Below are positions 1 to 7,630 of a DNA stretch of 64,000 nt, in pieces; positions within the stretch are counted from its first letter, which is position 1, and each line of letters begins with the position of its first letter. The notes beneath the pieces are model-generated. The model ran no database searches, was not told the origin of the DNA, and worked only from the letters and a program-made list of their open reading frames with translations. The position numbers were made by a program, and so were the translations under genes. The DNA is from Brucella pituitosa (lineage in GTDB: Bacteria; Pseudomonadota; Alphaproteobacteria; Rhizobiales; Rhizobiaceae): NCBI RefSeq assembly GCF_003049685.1, contig NZ_PYSY02000001.1, positions 2,401,501 to 2,465,500 on the forward strand, given 5' to 3'.

Positions 1-536
1 GCCCGAAGGCCGAGGAAAGCAAAATCCCCGGCATTGATCGCACCGTTCAGGATGGCGATGAATTCACCTTCGGGCTTTTCAGGGTGAAAGTCATTTCCAC
101 GCCCGGTCACACGGCTGGCGAGATTTCCTTCTACCTGCCGGAAGCGAAAGTGGTGTTCACGGGCGACACGCTTTTCGCGCTGGGCTGCGGACGCTTGTTC
201 GAAGGAACACCTGCAACCATGTTCCAGTCGTTGCAAAAGCTCGTGGCTCTGCCCGGTGACACGGCGGTTTATTGCGGTCATGAATATACCGAGAGCAATG
301 CCCGCTTCGCATTGACCATCGACCCGGACAATTCAGCACTCAAAGAGCGGGCACAGGAGATTGCGCGATTGCGTGCGGCAGATAAGATGACCCTGCCCTC
401 CAGCATCGCACTTGAAATGGCAACCAATCCGTTCCTGCGCTGGCACGACAGCCGCATTCGCGCACGACTTGGAATGCAGAACGCAACGGATGAAGCGGTT
501 TTTGCCGAAATCCGTAAGCGCAAGGATATATTTTAG
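1..536 (+). CDS. gloB: Hydroxyacylglutathione hydrolase (glyoxalase II), 5'-truncated
   Basis: The reading frame is open from base 3 of the window, so the N-terminal part lies outside and only about the last 177 residues are seen. Glyoxalase II hydrolyses S-lactoylglutathione to lactate and glutathione, the second step of methylglyoxal detoxification in the cytosol. Visible are the metallo-beta-lactamase-fold segments STPGHTAG, FTGDTLF and YCGHEYT, which carry metal-binding His and Asp residues, followed by the C-terminal glutathione-binding domain (NPFLRWHD...). It ends in TAG, and the next gene starts 3 nt later, suggesting co-transcription. Family assignment is secure; the N-terminus cannot be judged. 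Confidence 0.93.
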   Translation, partial: PKAEESKIPGIDRTVQDGDEFTFGLFRVKVISTPGHTAGEISFYLPEAKVVFTGDTLFALGCGRLFEGTPATMFQSLQKLVALPGDTAVYCGHEYTESNARFALTIDPDNSALKERAQEIARLRAADKMTLPSSIALEMATNPFLRWHDSRIRARLGMQNATDEAVFAEIRKRKDIF

Positions 537-539
537 GAC

Positions 540-1040
540 ATGATCATGACGAACATTTCCCGTTTTAAAACACTCCGCGCAGCAGCTCTCTTCGGCTTAT
601 CGCTTATGATCCTGCCACAGTCTGTGAAAGTGGCCGTTGCCGAAGACATTCTGGCCATCGCAACGCCGCCGCAGACGCCTGCTGACATCAATAATTTCAA
701 GCTGACCGAAGACCTTCTCGCGCGCATGGAGAAGATCCATAACAAGCTCGAGGACATGCAGCTTTCACCGACTGCTGAAGAAGGTCAGGATGCGCAGCCT
801 TCCATGGATTCCATGGTGAAGAGCATTGAATCGCGCCCTCAGGTGGTGGACGTGATGAAGGCCGAGAATATTACGCCACGCGATTATCTTCTCGCCTATT
901 TCGCCATGATGAGCGCGCTTGCCGCCGCTGATGCAGAGGAAGAAGATCAGCTTGTCGATGAAGTGAAGCAGGTCAATCCCGAGCACGTGGCCTTCGGCAA
1001 ACAATATGGCGAGCGCATTCGCGAATTGATCGGCGAGTAA
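540..1040 (+). CDS. Predicted secreted protein of unknown function
   Basis: A 166-residue protein (or 164 if the second ATG at 546 is used). The first roughly 35 residues look like a Sec signal peptide: a basic n-region (SRFKTLR), a hydrophobic core (AALFGLSLMIL) and a likely cleavage near VAVAED. The mature part is acidic and probably helical, with no Cys and no motif I recognise. It starts 3 nt after gloB and is closed by a strong terminator. Probably periplasmic; no function can be assigned. Confidence 0.8.
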   Translation: MIMTNISRFKTLRAAALFGLSLMILPQSVKVAVAEDILAIATPPQTPADINNFKLTEDLLARMEKIHNKLEDMQLSPTAEEGQDAQPSMDSMVKSIESRPQVVDVMKAENITPRDYLLAYFAMMSALAAADAEEEDQLVDEVKQVNPEHVAFGKQYGERIRELIGE

Positions 1041-1050
1041 TGCATCAAGG

Positions 1051-1084
1051 AAAAACCGGCGAAGTTTCCTTCGCCGGTTTTTTT
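1051..1084. terminator. Bidirectional intrinsic terminator
   Basis: An 11-bp perfect stem (AACCGGCGAAG with CTTCGCCGGTT) is flanked by A5 on the left and T7 on the right, so it can terminate both the gloB unit (+) and zntA (-), whose stop is 2 nt away. Confidence 0.9.
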
Positions 1085-1085
1085 A

Positions 1086-3566
1086 TCAGCCTGGCTGCCT
1101 TAGCAATCGCAGCGCATTGATCGTCACCAGAACGGTCGCGCCTGTATCGGCCAGAATGGCGGGCCAGAGGCCGGTAATTCCCAGCACAGTGGTCACAAGA
1201 AACACAGCCTTCAGCCCAAGGGCGATTGTGATGTTCTGATGGATATTGCGCATGGTCCTCTGGGACAGATCAACCATCGCTGCAACATCGCCCACACGAC
1301 CATGAAGCACTGCCGCATCTGCCGTTTCCAGAGCCACGTCGGTGCCGCCGCCCATGGCAATGCCAACATCAGCCGCAGCCAGCGCTGGCGCATCATTGAT
1401 GCCATCACCAACCTTGGCAACAACCTGACCCGCATTGCGAAACTCGCCAACGATCCGCTGCTTGTCTTCCGGCAGGAGTTCGGCACGCACTTCGATGCCC
1501 AGATCCTTGCCGATAGCTTCTGCCGTGCGGCGATTATCGCCGGTCAGCATCACAGTGCGAATGCCTGCATCTTTCAGCGTCTTAAGCCCCGCGATCGCAT
1601 CCGCGCGCGGCTCATCACGCATGGCTATGGCACCTGCAATTTTACCGTCTGCAACCAGAACAGAAACGGTCTTGCCTTCGTCGTTACAAGCGGCAATTCG
1701 GGCCGCCAGCTCGTCTGGAATGGCAGAGATTTCATTGGCAGCCTTGCGCGAACCAAGGAACAGTTCAATGCCATTGGCAGTGCCTGACACACCCTTGCCG
1801 CCATGGGCTTTGCCAGTCGAAACTTCGGATAGCTTCAGACCACGCGCTTCTGCTGCACCAACAATTGCCAGCGCAAGAGGATGGCTTGAGCCCGCATCAA
1901 GCGATGCAGCAAGACGCAGAACGTCTTCTTCCGAAAGTCCGGCAGACAGGACATCCGTTACCTGCGGCTTGCCTTCAGTCAGCGTGCCGGTCTTATCGAA
2001 GCAAGCGGTTGTGATCTTACCGATTGTCTCAAGAACCGCACCGCCCTTCAACAGAAGTCCGCGTCGTGCGCCTGCAGAAAGCGAAGCCGCAATCGCGGCA
2101 GGCGTCGAAATAACCAGCGCGCAAGGGCAACCGATCAGCAGAATGGCGAGGCCTTTATAGATCCATTCATCCCATGCAGCACCCGCCACCAGCGGCGGCA
2201 GGATCGCAACCAAAGCCGCAACCACAACAACACCCGGCGTATAATAAGTTGAAAAGCGATTGATGAAACGTTCAGTCGGTGCTTTGGCTTCCTGCGCTTC
2301 CTCAACCAGCCGCACAACGCGTGCGATGGTGTTGTCCTGCGCTGCGGCTGTCACCTTCACGCGCAGCAGCCCGTCGCCATTGATGGTGCCTGCAAACACA
2401 CTATCGCCCACGTCCTTGCCAACCGGCGTGCTTTCGCCCGTAACCGGCGCTTCATCGACAGCACTCTCGCCGGAAATAATTTCGCCATCAGCAGGCATAC
2501 GGTCACCCGGGCGCACAGAGATTATATCGCCGACGTTGAGGTCCTCCGCTTGCACTTCCCTTGTTGAACCGTTGCTTTCCAGAAATGCGGTCTTGGGCAC
2601 CAGCGCCGTCAGCGACTGAATGCTTGCGCGTGCCTTGCCAGCAGCAACACCTTCGAGCAATTCGCCAACCAGAAACAGGAAGACGACCGCTGCCGCTTCC
2701 TCAGTGGCACCGATGATAACCGCGCCGATTGCGGCGATCGTCATTAGCATTTCAATAGAGAAAGGCGTGCCGTTGATGGCTGCCGAATAAGCGCGTTTTG
2801 CAATCGGTATAAGACCAATCAGCATCGCAGCCGTGAAGGCCCACAAGGCAATCGGCGGATAAAGATGGCCGACAATATAAGCAACCACCAGACCGCCACC
2901 ACAGGCGAGCATCATCTGGCCTTTGCTGCTCTGCCACCAGCGCTTGGGTTTTGCTGGTGCAATCGACTTAGACGTTCGTGTGGCTGCGGATTTTGCGCTG
3001 GCCTTATAGCCAAGTCCCGTCACCTTTGCAGCAATCTCGTCAGGGTTGGCCGAGCCGTCATGGTTGACAGTCATCGTGCCATTGGTCACGGAGACCGAAA
3101 CATCCTGCACACCACCAACACGCCGCACAGCCGTATCGATCTTGGCCGCGCAGGAAGCACAATCCATGCCATCGACCTGAAAGCGGAAACTGTTCGCGCC
3201 AGTTGCAATCTGCTTTGCTTCGGTTTCTTCATGGCTGTGATCATGATGCTTATGGTCGTGATCGTGGTCATGGTCATGGTCATGGCCGCTGCAACCGGCA
3301 TGATCGTGATCATGATGCTCGCGCTTAGCAGGCGCTTTTTCATCCGCCACCGGCTCAACACTGTAACCAAGGCTGCGTACTTTTTTGGCAACGCTTTCCA
3401 GATCGCTGCTGCCATCATGGCGCACGGTCATCATGCCAGTCGTCACCGACACGGACACATCTTCTACACCTGCAACGCGGCGCACAGCCGTATCGATTTT
3501 CGTTGCACAGGAAGCGCAATCCATGCCTTCCACACGAAACCGGTTTTGTTTCAGAACCTCGTTCAT
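1086..3566 (-). CDS. zntA: Zinc/cadmium/lead-translocating P1B-type ATPase
   Basis: An 826-residue heavy-metal efflux pump of the inner membrane that exports Zn(II), Cd(II) and Pb(II) with ATP. Two N-terminal HMA domains each carry the metal site MDCASC (about residues 15-20 and 133-138). Between them is a His-rich linker of about 30 residues with many HDHD repeats. The core shows the membrane motif GCPCALVIS, the phosphorylation site CFDKTGTLT, SSHPLA and the hinge VGDGINDAPAL. The CPC motif together with a His-rich linker favours Zn/Cd/Pb over Cu. It is transcribed divergently from a MerR-type gene that presumably controls it. A purine-rich AAGGG lies 6 nt before the ATG. Confidence 0.95.
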   Translation of the reverse strand: MNEVLKQNRFRVEGMDCASCATKIDTAVRRVAGVEDVSVSVTTGMMTVRHDGSSDLESVAKKVRSLGYSVEPVADEKAPAKREHHDHDHAGCSGHDHDHDHDHDHKHHDHSHEETEAKQIATGANSFRFQVDGMDCASCAAKIDTAVRRVGGVQDVSVSVTNGTMTVNHDGSANPDEIAAKVTGLGYKASAKSAATRTSKSIAPAKPKRWWQSSKGQMMLACGGGLVVAYIVGHLYPPIALWAFTAAMLIGLIPIAKRAYSAAINGTPFSIEMLMTIAAIGAVIIGATEEAAAVVFLFLVGELLEGVAAGKARASIQSLTALVPKTAFLESNGSTREVQAEDLNVGDIISVRPGDRMPADGEIISGESAVDEAPVTGESTPVGKDVGDSVFAGTINGDGLLRVKVTAAAQDNTIARVVRLVEEAQEAKAPTERFINRFSTYYTPGVVVVAALVAILPPLVAGAAWDEWIYKGLAILLIGCPCALVISTPAAIAASLSAGARRGLLLKGGAVLETIGKITTACFDKTGTLTEGKPQVTDVLSAGLSEEDVLRLAASLDAGSSHPLALAIVGAAEARGLKLSEVSTGKAHGGKGVSGTANGIELFLGSRKAANEISAIPDELAARIAACNDEGKTVSVLVADGKIAGAIAMRDEPRADAIAGLKTLKDAGIRTVMLTGDNRRTAEAIGKDLGIEVRAELLPEDKQRIVGEFRNAGQVVAKVGDGINDAPALAAADVGIAMGGGTDVALETADAAVLHGRVGDVAAMVDLSQRTMRNIHQNITIALGLKAVFLVTTVLGITGLWPAILADTGATVLVTINALRLLRQPG

Positions 3567-3607
3567 GACTTGCCCTTTTCAGAACGCCCTTGAATTATCT
3601 GAAACAA

Positions 3608-3638
3608 GGTCTACATCCTCTAGTGACTAGAGGAGCAA
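3608..3638 (-). promoter_or_regulatory. MerR-type zntA promoter/operator
   Basis: A perfect 7-bp inverted repeat CCTCTAG-TGA-CTAGAGG (3617-3633) sits between TTGCTC (minus strand, 3638-3633) and TAGACC (3613-3608). The 19-bp spacer is the over-long spacer typical of promoters that MerR proteins activate by DNA distortion. It resembles the E. coli zntA promoter in architecture and faces zntA. Confidence 0.75.
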
Positions 3639-3646
3639 GAGAAAAA

Positions 3647-4072
3647 ATGAACACCAATGTTCCGATTGGCGAGGCATCGAAAGCCAGCGGCGTAAAAGTG
3701 CCAACGATCCGTTATTACGAGCAAATCGGGCTTCTTCCGGTTCCGCCACGCACCGAAGGCAACCGCCGCCTTTACGACAACAGCGATGTCCAGCGACTTC
3801 TGTTTATCCGTCATGCCCGTGATCTGGGCTTTGAAGTGGATGCAATCCGAACGCTTCTCGACCTTCAGGACAACCCCGACCAGTCTTGCGCTGCCGCTGA
3901 TTCTATCGCGCGTGCGCGGCTGATCGATGTCGAGCACCGTATTGCAAAACTGATGTCCCTCAAGACGGAATTGCTACGCATGCTCGATTGCACGGCTCAT
4001 GGCCGCATCGATCAGTGCCGGGTGATCGAAATTCTCGGCAACCACGAGGAATGCCTGCATCCCAGTCACTAG
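3647..4072 (+). CDS. MerR-family metal-responsive regulator (ZntR/CadR-like)
   Basis: A 141-residue regulator. The ATG at 3647 is chosen because it follows AGAGGAG; an upstream in-frame extension would cross the operator. The N-terminal winged helix-turn-helix (IGEASKASGVKVPTIRYYE) is followed by the dimerisation helix and a C-terminal metal loop with Cys residues (SCAAAD, LDCTAHG, QCRVI, EECLH). Cys at the helix start and the CxxH-type loop fit the Zn/Cd/Pb subgroup. Divergent orientation and the shared operator indicate that it activates zntA. Its TAG stop is formed by the first bases of the palindromic repeat that follows. Confidence 0.88.
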   Translation: MNTNVPIGEASKASGVKVPTIRYYEQIGLLPVPPRTEGNRRLYDNSDVQRLLFIRHARDLGFEVDAIRTLLDLQDNPDQSCAAADSIARARLIDVEHRIAKLMSLKTELLRMLDCTAHGRIDQCRVIEILGNHEECLHPSH

Positions 4073-4172
4073 AGCATTTCAGTATTCAGTTGAATCATTA
4101 GAAATGCTCTATCTCTTTGTTTTACGCGCACCTTGTTCCGAAAACCGCTTCACACTTTTCGGAATGCGCTTT
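4071..4172. repeat. Brucella-type ~100-bp palindromic intergenic repeat, copy A1
   Basis: Starts AGAGCATTTC and folds back with GAAATGCTCT, followed by the tail ACCGCTTCACACTTTTCGG. Closely related copies lie at 7467, 12583 and, more divergently, 12478 and 40301. The type resembles the Bru-RS elements known from Brucella (assignment from memory, not from a search). Confidence 0.75.
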
Positions 4173-4176
4173 AACT

Positions 4177-5064
4177 TTACTCGGCCGGCACCGCTTCTTT
4201 GCGCCGCGAAAAAATCATGTCTTTTGCGGCCAGCGCCGCACCTGCGGTGATCAACAGGCAGGCAGCGAGAATACGCATGGATGGCTGCGCCGTACCGGCC
4301 AAGATCAGCACGAGCGTGGATAGAAGCGGGGCGGCATAACTTGCAGCACCCAGCACCTGAATATTGCCGCGCTTCACACCAAAATCCCAGGCATAGAAGG
4401 CCGCTCCCACAGGCAGCAGGCCAAGCGCCAGAACACAGAGCCACTGCATTGCCGTTTCCGGCCAGACGGTCTGCTCAAGCATCAGGTGGCAGATCAGCGA
4501 GAGAACGGCGGTCGCCACGCAGAAGCCAGTGACAGCATCAGTCGGAACGCTCGAAAAGCGGCGTGAGAGCAGCGAATAGCTCGACCACGTCAAGGCGCAA
4601 AGTGCAGCCATTGCATAACCAAAGCTGTAGCGGGCTTCAAAGCCGAAGCCACCGCCTTTGCTCACAATGAGCACGGTCCCGCCAAGCCCAAGAAGTGCGC
4701 CCGCGATATGATACCAGTGCAGCCGTTCGCCCGGCATCAGGGCAGACCCGACCACAATCAGCAGCGGCCAGAGATAAGCAATCAGGCTGGCGTCAACCGC
4801 AGGCGCATTCCGAAGCGCCGTAAAATAAAGAAAATGATAGCCGAAGAGGCCAACCACGCCGACAAGCCAGACGATGGGCGGCTGGCGCAGATGTTTCACG
4901 GCATCCGGGCGCCACAGCCAGGAAATGAGGCCGATGGATGCGCCGACTGAAAATGTCATGGCGGACAACTGGAATGGCGGAACCTGACCGGAGCCGGCAG
5001 TAAAAAGCGCCAGAAGCGCCCACATCGCTATGGCCGAAAAGCCGATCAGCGTTGCCAGCTTCAT
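4177..5064 (-). CDS. DMT/EamA-family exporter, YddG-like
   Basis: A 295-residue inner-membrane protein with about ten hydrophobic segments arranged as two EamA repeats. Sequence features such as IAYLWPLLIV in the first half and AWDFGVKRGN in the second match the YddG-type aromatic amino acid exporter pattern (NYLWP..., AWN.GI..GN) more than generic EamA proteins. It likely exports amino acids or similar small metabolites; the substrate is inferred. It is a single gene on the minus strand, and its stop abuts repeat A1. Confidence 0.8.
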   Translation of the reverse strand: MKLATLIGFSAIAMWALLALFTAGSGQVPPFQLSAMTFSVGASIGLISWLWRPDAVKHLRQPPIVWLVGVVGLFGYHFLYFTALRNAPAVDASLIAYLWPLLIVVGSALMPGERLHWYHIAGALLGLGGTVLIVSKGGGFGFEARYSFGYAMAALCALTWSSYSLLSRRFSSVPTDAVTGFCVATAVLSLICHLMLEQTVWPETAMQWLCVLALGLLPVGAAFYAWDFGVKRGNIQVLGAASYAAPLLSTLVLILAGTAQPSMRILAACLLITAGAALAAKDMIFSRRKEAVPAE

Positions 5065-5122
5065 GATTGATCCCCCATTTTCCGGGATCGCTCGCGCGGC
5101 TCAAACCGTCTTTTGCGTCCCG

Positions 5123-5965
5123 TTATCTTATCTTTTCAAATCGCGTCGCCTCGATCTTCAGCGTCCCCAGCTGTGTGCCGATGCGTGCCACGACGGGCGC
5201 ATAGATACCGGAATCGCCCAAGGATGCAAAGGAGATCGTGATCTTGCTGCGCGTGCTCAGATAGTCGATAGCTTTCTTGCCCTTCTGATAACCCGAGATC
5301 GGCATGAACTTCGCCGAACAGATCACCGATTCGCCGGTGAAGCCTTCGGTGGTGAAGGATTCAGTGCCATTGAAAGTCAGTCGAATATCGGCGCGGGTCT
5401 GACCATCAAAGACACTCAGTGTGCGATTGCAAACAGCTTTGGGGTCTTTGGTCGGAATCATCAGCGCACTCAACGGGTCGCTCACATTGACCAGATCATT
5501 TGGTGCGGTCTCCACCCACGGATCGCGCTTTTTCACCGGCGGCACATTTTCGGATGCGGTCACTTTGCCGCCTGCAAAACGTATCTTGGTGCTCTTGTTC
5601 TTGCGCCCATGCTTATAGGCAAGATCGAAAGCCGAAGGCGTCACCTTGCCCTGAGCTGAACTGCCGCCCACATAGACCGTCCCGTCCGTATCATCAAAAA
5701 CGCGAGCGAGGCCGGACGTCTTGAAGCGGCCATTGACGCCGTAATTGGCACCTTTGACGATGGTCTCGATCGCTGAACGTGCAATGGAAAGACCAAACAT
5801 CGAGATTTCATATTCGGTTCGGTAGAGAGCGTCTGCTTTTGCGGTTCCCACCGCAGCTACACTCGCAATCGTCAATCCGGTTAGAAATGCAAGTGCCCGC
5901 CGCTTTACCCCATTCGTGATCATCTTGCTCTCAACCGGCTTGAAGAAATGCGATTGCTCGATCAT
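5123..5965 (-). CDS. DUF3108-domain secreted protein
   Basis: The frame is open to 6016, but the ATG at 5965 is preceded by AAAGGAA at good distance; another ATG lies at 5923. All give a signal peptide with hydrophobic core ALAFLTGLTIASVAAVGTA and cleavage near AKADA. The mature part of roughly 235 residues is beta-rich (YRTEYEISMFGLSIARS...) and matches DUF3108, a family of periplasmic proteins of unknown function common in Rhizobiales. No catalytic motif is visible. Confidence 0.82.
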   Translation of the reverse strand: MIEQSHFFKPVESKMITNGVKRRALAFLTGLTIASVAAVGTAKADALYRTEYEISMFGLSIARSAIETIVKGANYGVNGRFKTSGLARVFDDTDGTVYVGGSSAQGKVTPSAFDLAYKHGRKNKSTKIRFAGGKVTASENVPPVKKRDPWVETAPNDLVNVSDPLSALMIPTKDPKAVCNRTLSVFDGQTRADIRLTFNGTESFTTEGFTGESVICSAKFMPISGYQKGKKAIDYLSTRSKITISFASLGDSGIYAPVVARIGTQLGTLKIEATRFEKIR

Positions 5966-6043
5966 GCCAGATTTTCCTTTCGCGATATTGACTTCGAGAG
6001 CACCGTACACCCGCACGAACAGCGCTTCAGCAAACCTGGTCCA

Positions 6044-6083
6044 TGCCCAAGTCGTTGCCCAAGTGCATGCCCAAATCCATGCA
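6044..6083. repeat. 12-bp tandem repeat in the long gap before rpmB
   Basis: TGCCCAA recurs at 6044, 6056 and 6068, giving exact 12-bp periodicity (TGCCCAAGTCGT, TGCCCAAGTGCA, TGCCCAAATCCA) with a decayed fourth unit. It lies in a stretch of about 420 nt (6017-6437) without a convincing gene, which must hold the rpmB promoter. An 18-nt copy of the left arm of the 1051 terminator also occurs at 6190-6207. Confidence 0.7.
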
Positions 6084-6437
6084 CTGCACTTATAAAACGA
6101 TTCTGTTTATCTGACCCATGCTCTGGTTTGTCTTTAAGCTTCTGACTATAAATGGCTCCAGATTCCCGTTTTACATTCTCTGTCGAACAGGAAAAACCGG
6201 CGAAGTTATGATCGGGCAGACCACCAAACGCTGCAAAACGCTGTAAATGCGCGCCTTGGGACCTTCACGATGGAATCTGTCTTGACTGTAACCGCTACTG
6301 TCACTATAGAAACGCGACTTTCCCAATAGGCCGCCTGTCCGAGATCGCGCGCCAGCAGCAGCAAACTGCTATGATTGCTTTGAATTCGGACATTCGGGTC
6401 GGGGCCTGAGAAACAAAAATTTGAAGGTGAGACCAAA

Positions 6438-6731
6438 ATGTCCCGCGCTTGTGAATTGACCGGCACCTCGGTCCAGTACGGCAACAATGTGAGCCACGCA
6501 AACAACCGTACGCGTCGCCGCTTCCTGCCGAACCTCTGCAACGTTACGCTTATGTCCGAAGTTCTCGGCCAGAGCTACCGTCTTCGCGTTTCCGCTTCTG
6601 CTCTGCGTTCGGTTGAGCATCGCGGTGGCCTCGACGCTTTCCTCGTCAAGTCTGACGACAAGGAACTCTCGCAGCGCGCTCGCCTGCTGAAGCGTCAGAT
6701 CGCCAAGAAGCAGGCTGAAGTTGCAGCGTAA
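6438..6731 (+). CDS. rpmB: 50S ribosomal protein L28
   Basis: A 97-residue basic protein with the L28 signature (MSRACELTG...[22 protein letters not shown]) and the C-terminal [12 protein letters not shown] helix. It starts at ATG 6438 after AAGGTGAG. Length matches alphaproteobacterial L28. It is a single-gene unit with its own terminator and a long leader. Confidence 0.98.
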   Translation: MSRACELTGTSVQYGNNVSHANNRTRRRFLPNLCNVTLMSEVLGQSYRLRVSASALRSVEHRGGLDAFLVKSDDKELSQRARLLKRQIAKKQAEVAA

Positions 6732-6754
6732 GCAATCAGCTTTTTAAAGTTTGA

Positions 6755-6785
6755 CAAAAAAGGCTGACTTGCGTCAGCCTTTTTT
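6755..6785 (+). terminator. rpmB intrinsic terminator
   Basis: AAGGCTGAC-TTGC-GTCAGCCTT stem followed by T6. A-tract upstream makes it potentially bidirectional. Confidence 0.92.
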
Positions 6786-6812
6786 GCTGGTTCCATCACC
6801 CAGGATAAAAAA

Positions 6813-7469
6813 ATGCCTATGACAGGTCCTTCTTTTGCCCGGCTCTGGCCGGCCGTGATAGCGATGTGTGCGGCAGTTGCCGCCTCGAACATCCTTGTCC
6901 AATATCCTTTTCAGCATTTTGGCCTTGGTGAACTGCTCACCTATGGTGCCTTCACCTATCCGGTGGCATTTCTCGTCAACGATCTGACGAATCGCCGCTT
7001 TGGCCCCGCGGCTGCACGCAAGGTTGTCTATGCCGGTTTTGTGCTCGGCGTGCTCATGTCGATCTGGCTGGCAACACCACGTATCGCCATTGCCTCCGGT
7101 TCGGCATTTCTGATCGCACAATTGATGGACATCACGGTCTTCAACCGCCTGCGTCGCAAGACATGGTGGAAAGCACCGTTTGCTGCCGCCATGTTCGGCT
7201 CCGTTGTCGATACTATACTGTTTTTCTCCATCGCTTTTGCTGCAAGCTTTGCGTGGATCGATGCGATCACCGGCATGCCGGATTCGTCTCTCGCCGAACC
7301 TGCCGCCTTCCTTGGCCTTGGAATGCCTCTCTGGGCTTCGCTGGCAACCGGCGACTTCTTTGTGAAGGTTGCCATGGGAACGCTGATGCTGGTGCCCTAT
7401 GGTGCCATTCTGGCCATTTTCGCACCAACCCTTTATGCGCCCGACCGCACAGCATCAAACAAGCACTAG
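6813..7469 (+). CDS. Queuosine precursor transporter (YhhQ/VUT family)
   Basis: A 218-residue membrane protein with about six hydrophobic segments. The pattern PFQHFGLGELLTYGAFTYP and FLVNDLTNRRFG is diagnostic of the vitamin-uptake-like/YhhQ family that imports preQ0/preQ1 for tRNA queuosine synthesis. No preQ1 riboswitch is apparent in the 80 nt upstream. Its TAG stop is formed by the start of repeat A2. Confidence 0.88.
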   Translation: MPMTGPSFARLWPAVIAMCAAVAASNILVQYPFQHFGLGELLTYGAFTYPVAFLVNDLTNRRFGPAAARKVVYAGFVLGVLMSIWLATPRIAIASGSAFLIAQLMDITVFNRLRRKTWWKAPFAAAMFGSVVDTILFFSIAFAASFAWIDAITGMPDSSLAEPAAFLGLGMPLWASLATGDFFVKVAMGTLMLVPYGAILAIFAPTLYAPDRTASNKH

Positions 7470-7573
7470 AGCATTTCCTGCTTTTCTTGAATCATTGGAA
7501 ATGCTCTATCTCTTTGTTTTTTCGCATTATCCGACGCAAAACCGCTTCGCACTTTTGCTGGAAATGCACTAAA
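7467..7573. repeat. Palindromic intergenic repeat, copy A2
   Basis: TAGAGCATTTCCTGC...GGAAATGCTCTATCTC followed by ACCGCTTCGCACTTTTGCTGG. Same family as 4071-4172, in the same orientation and again overlapping the TAG stop of the upstream plus-strand gene. Confidence 0.8.
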
Positions 7574-7599
7574 AAAGGGACCCAACGGTCCCTTTTTTC
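7571..7599. terminator. Bidirectional terminator between yhhQ-like gene and cobT
   Basis: A6 then GGGACC-CAAC-GGTCCC then T6: a short perfect stem usable from both convergent transcripts. Confidence 0.85.
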
Positions 7600-7630
7600 T
7601 TCCTCGCATCACAAAGTGATTTCAGAGTAA

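Noticed and set aside
6732..6812. preQ1 riboswitch before the queuosine-precursor transporter
   Set aside because: The gap is taken up by the rpmB terminator and lacks the preQ1 aptamer pattern.
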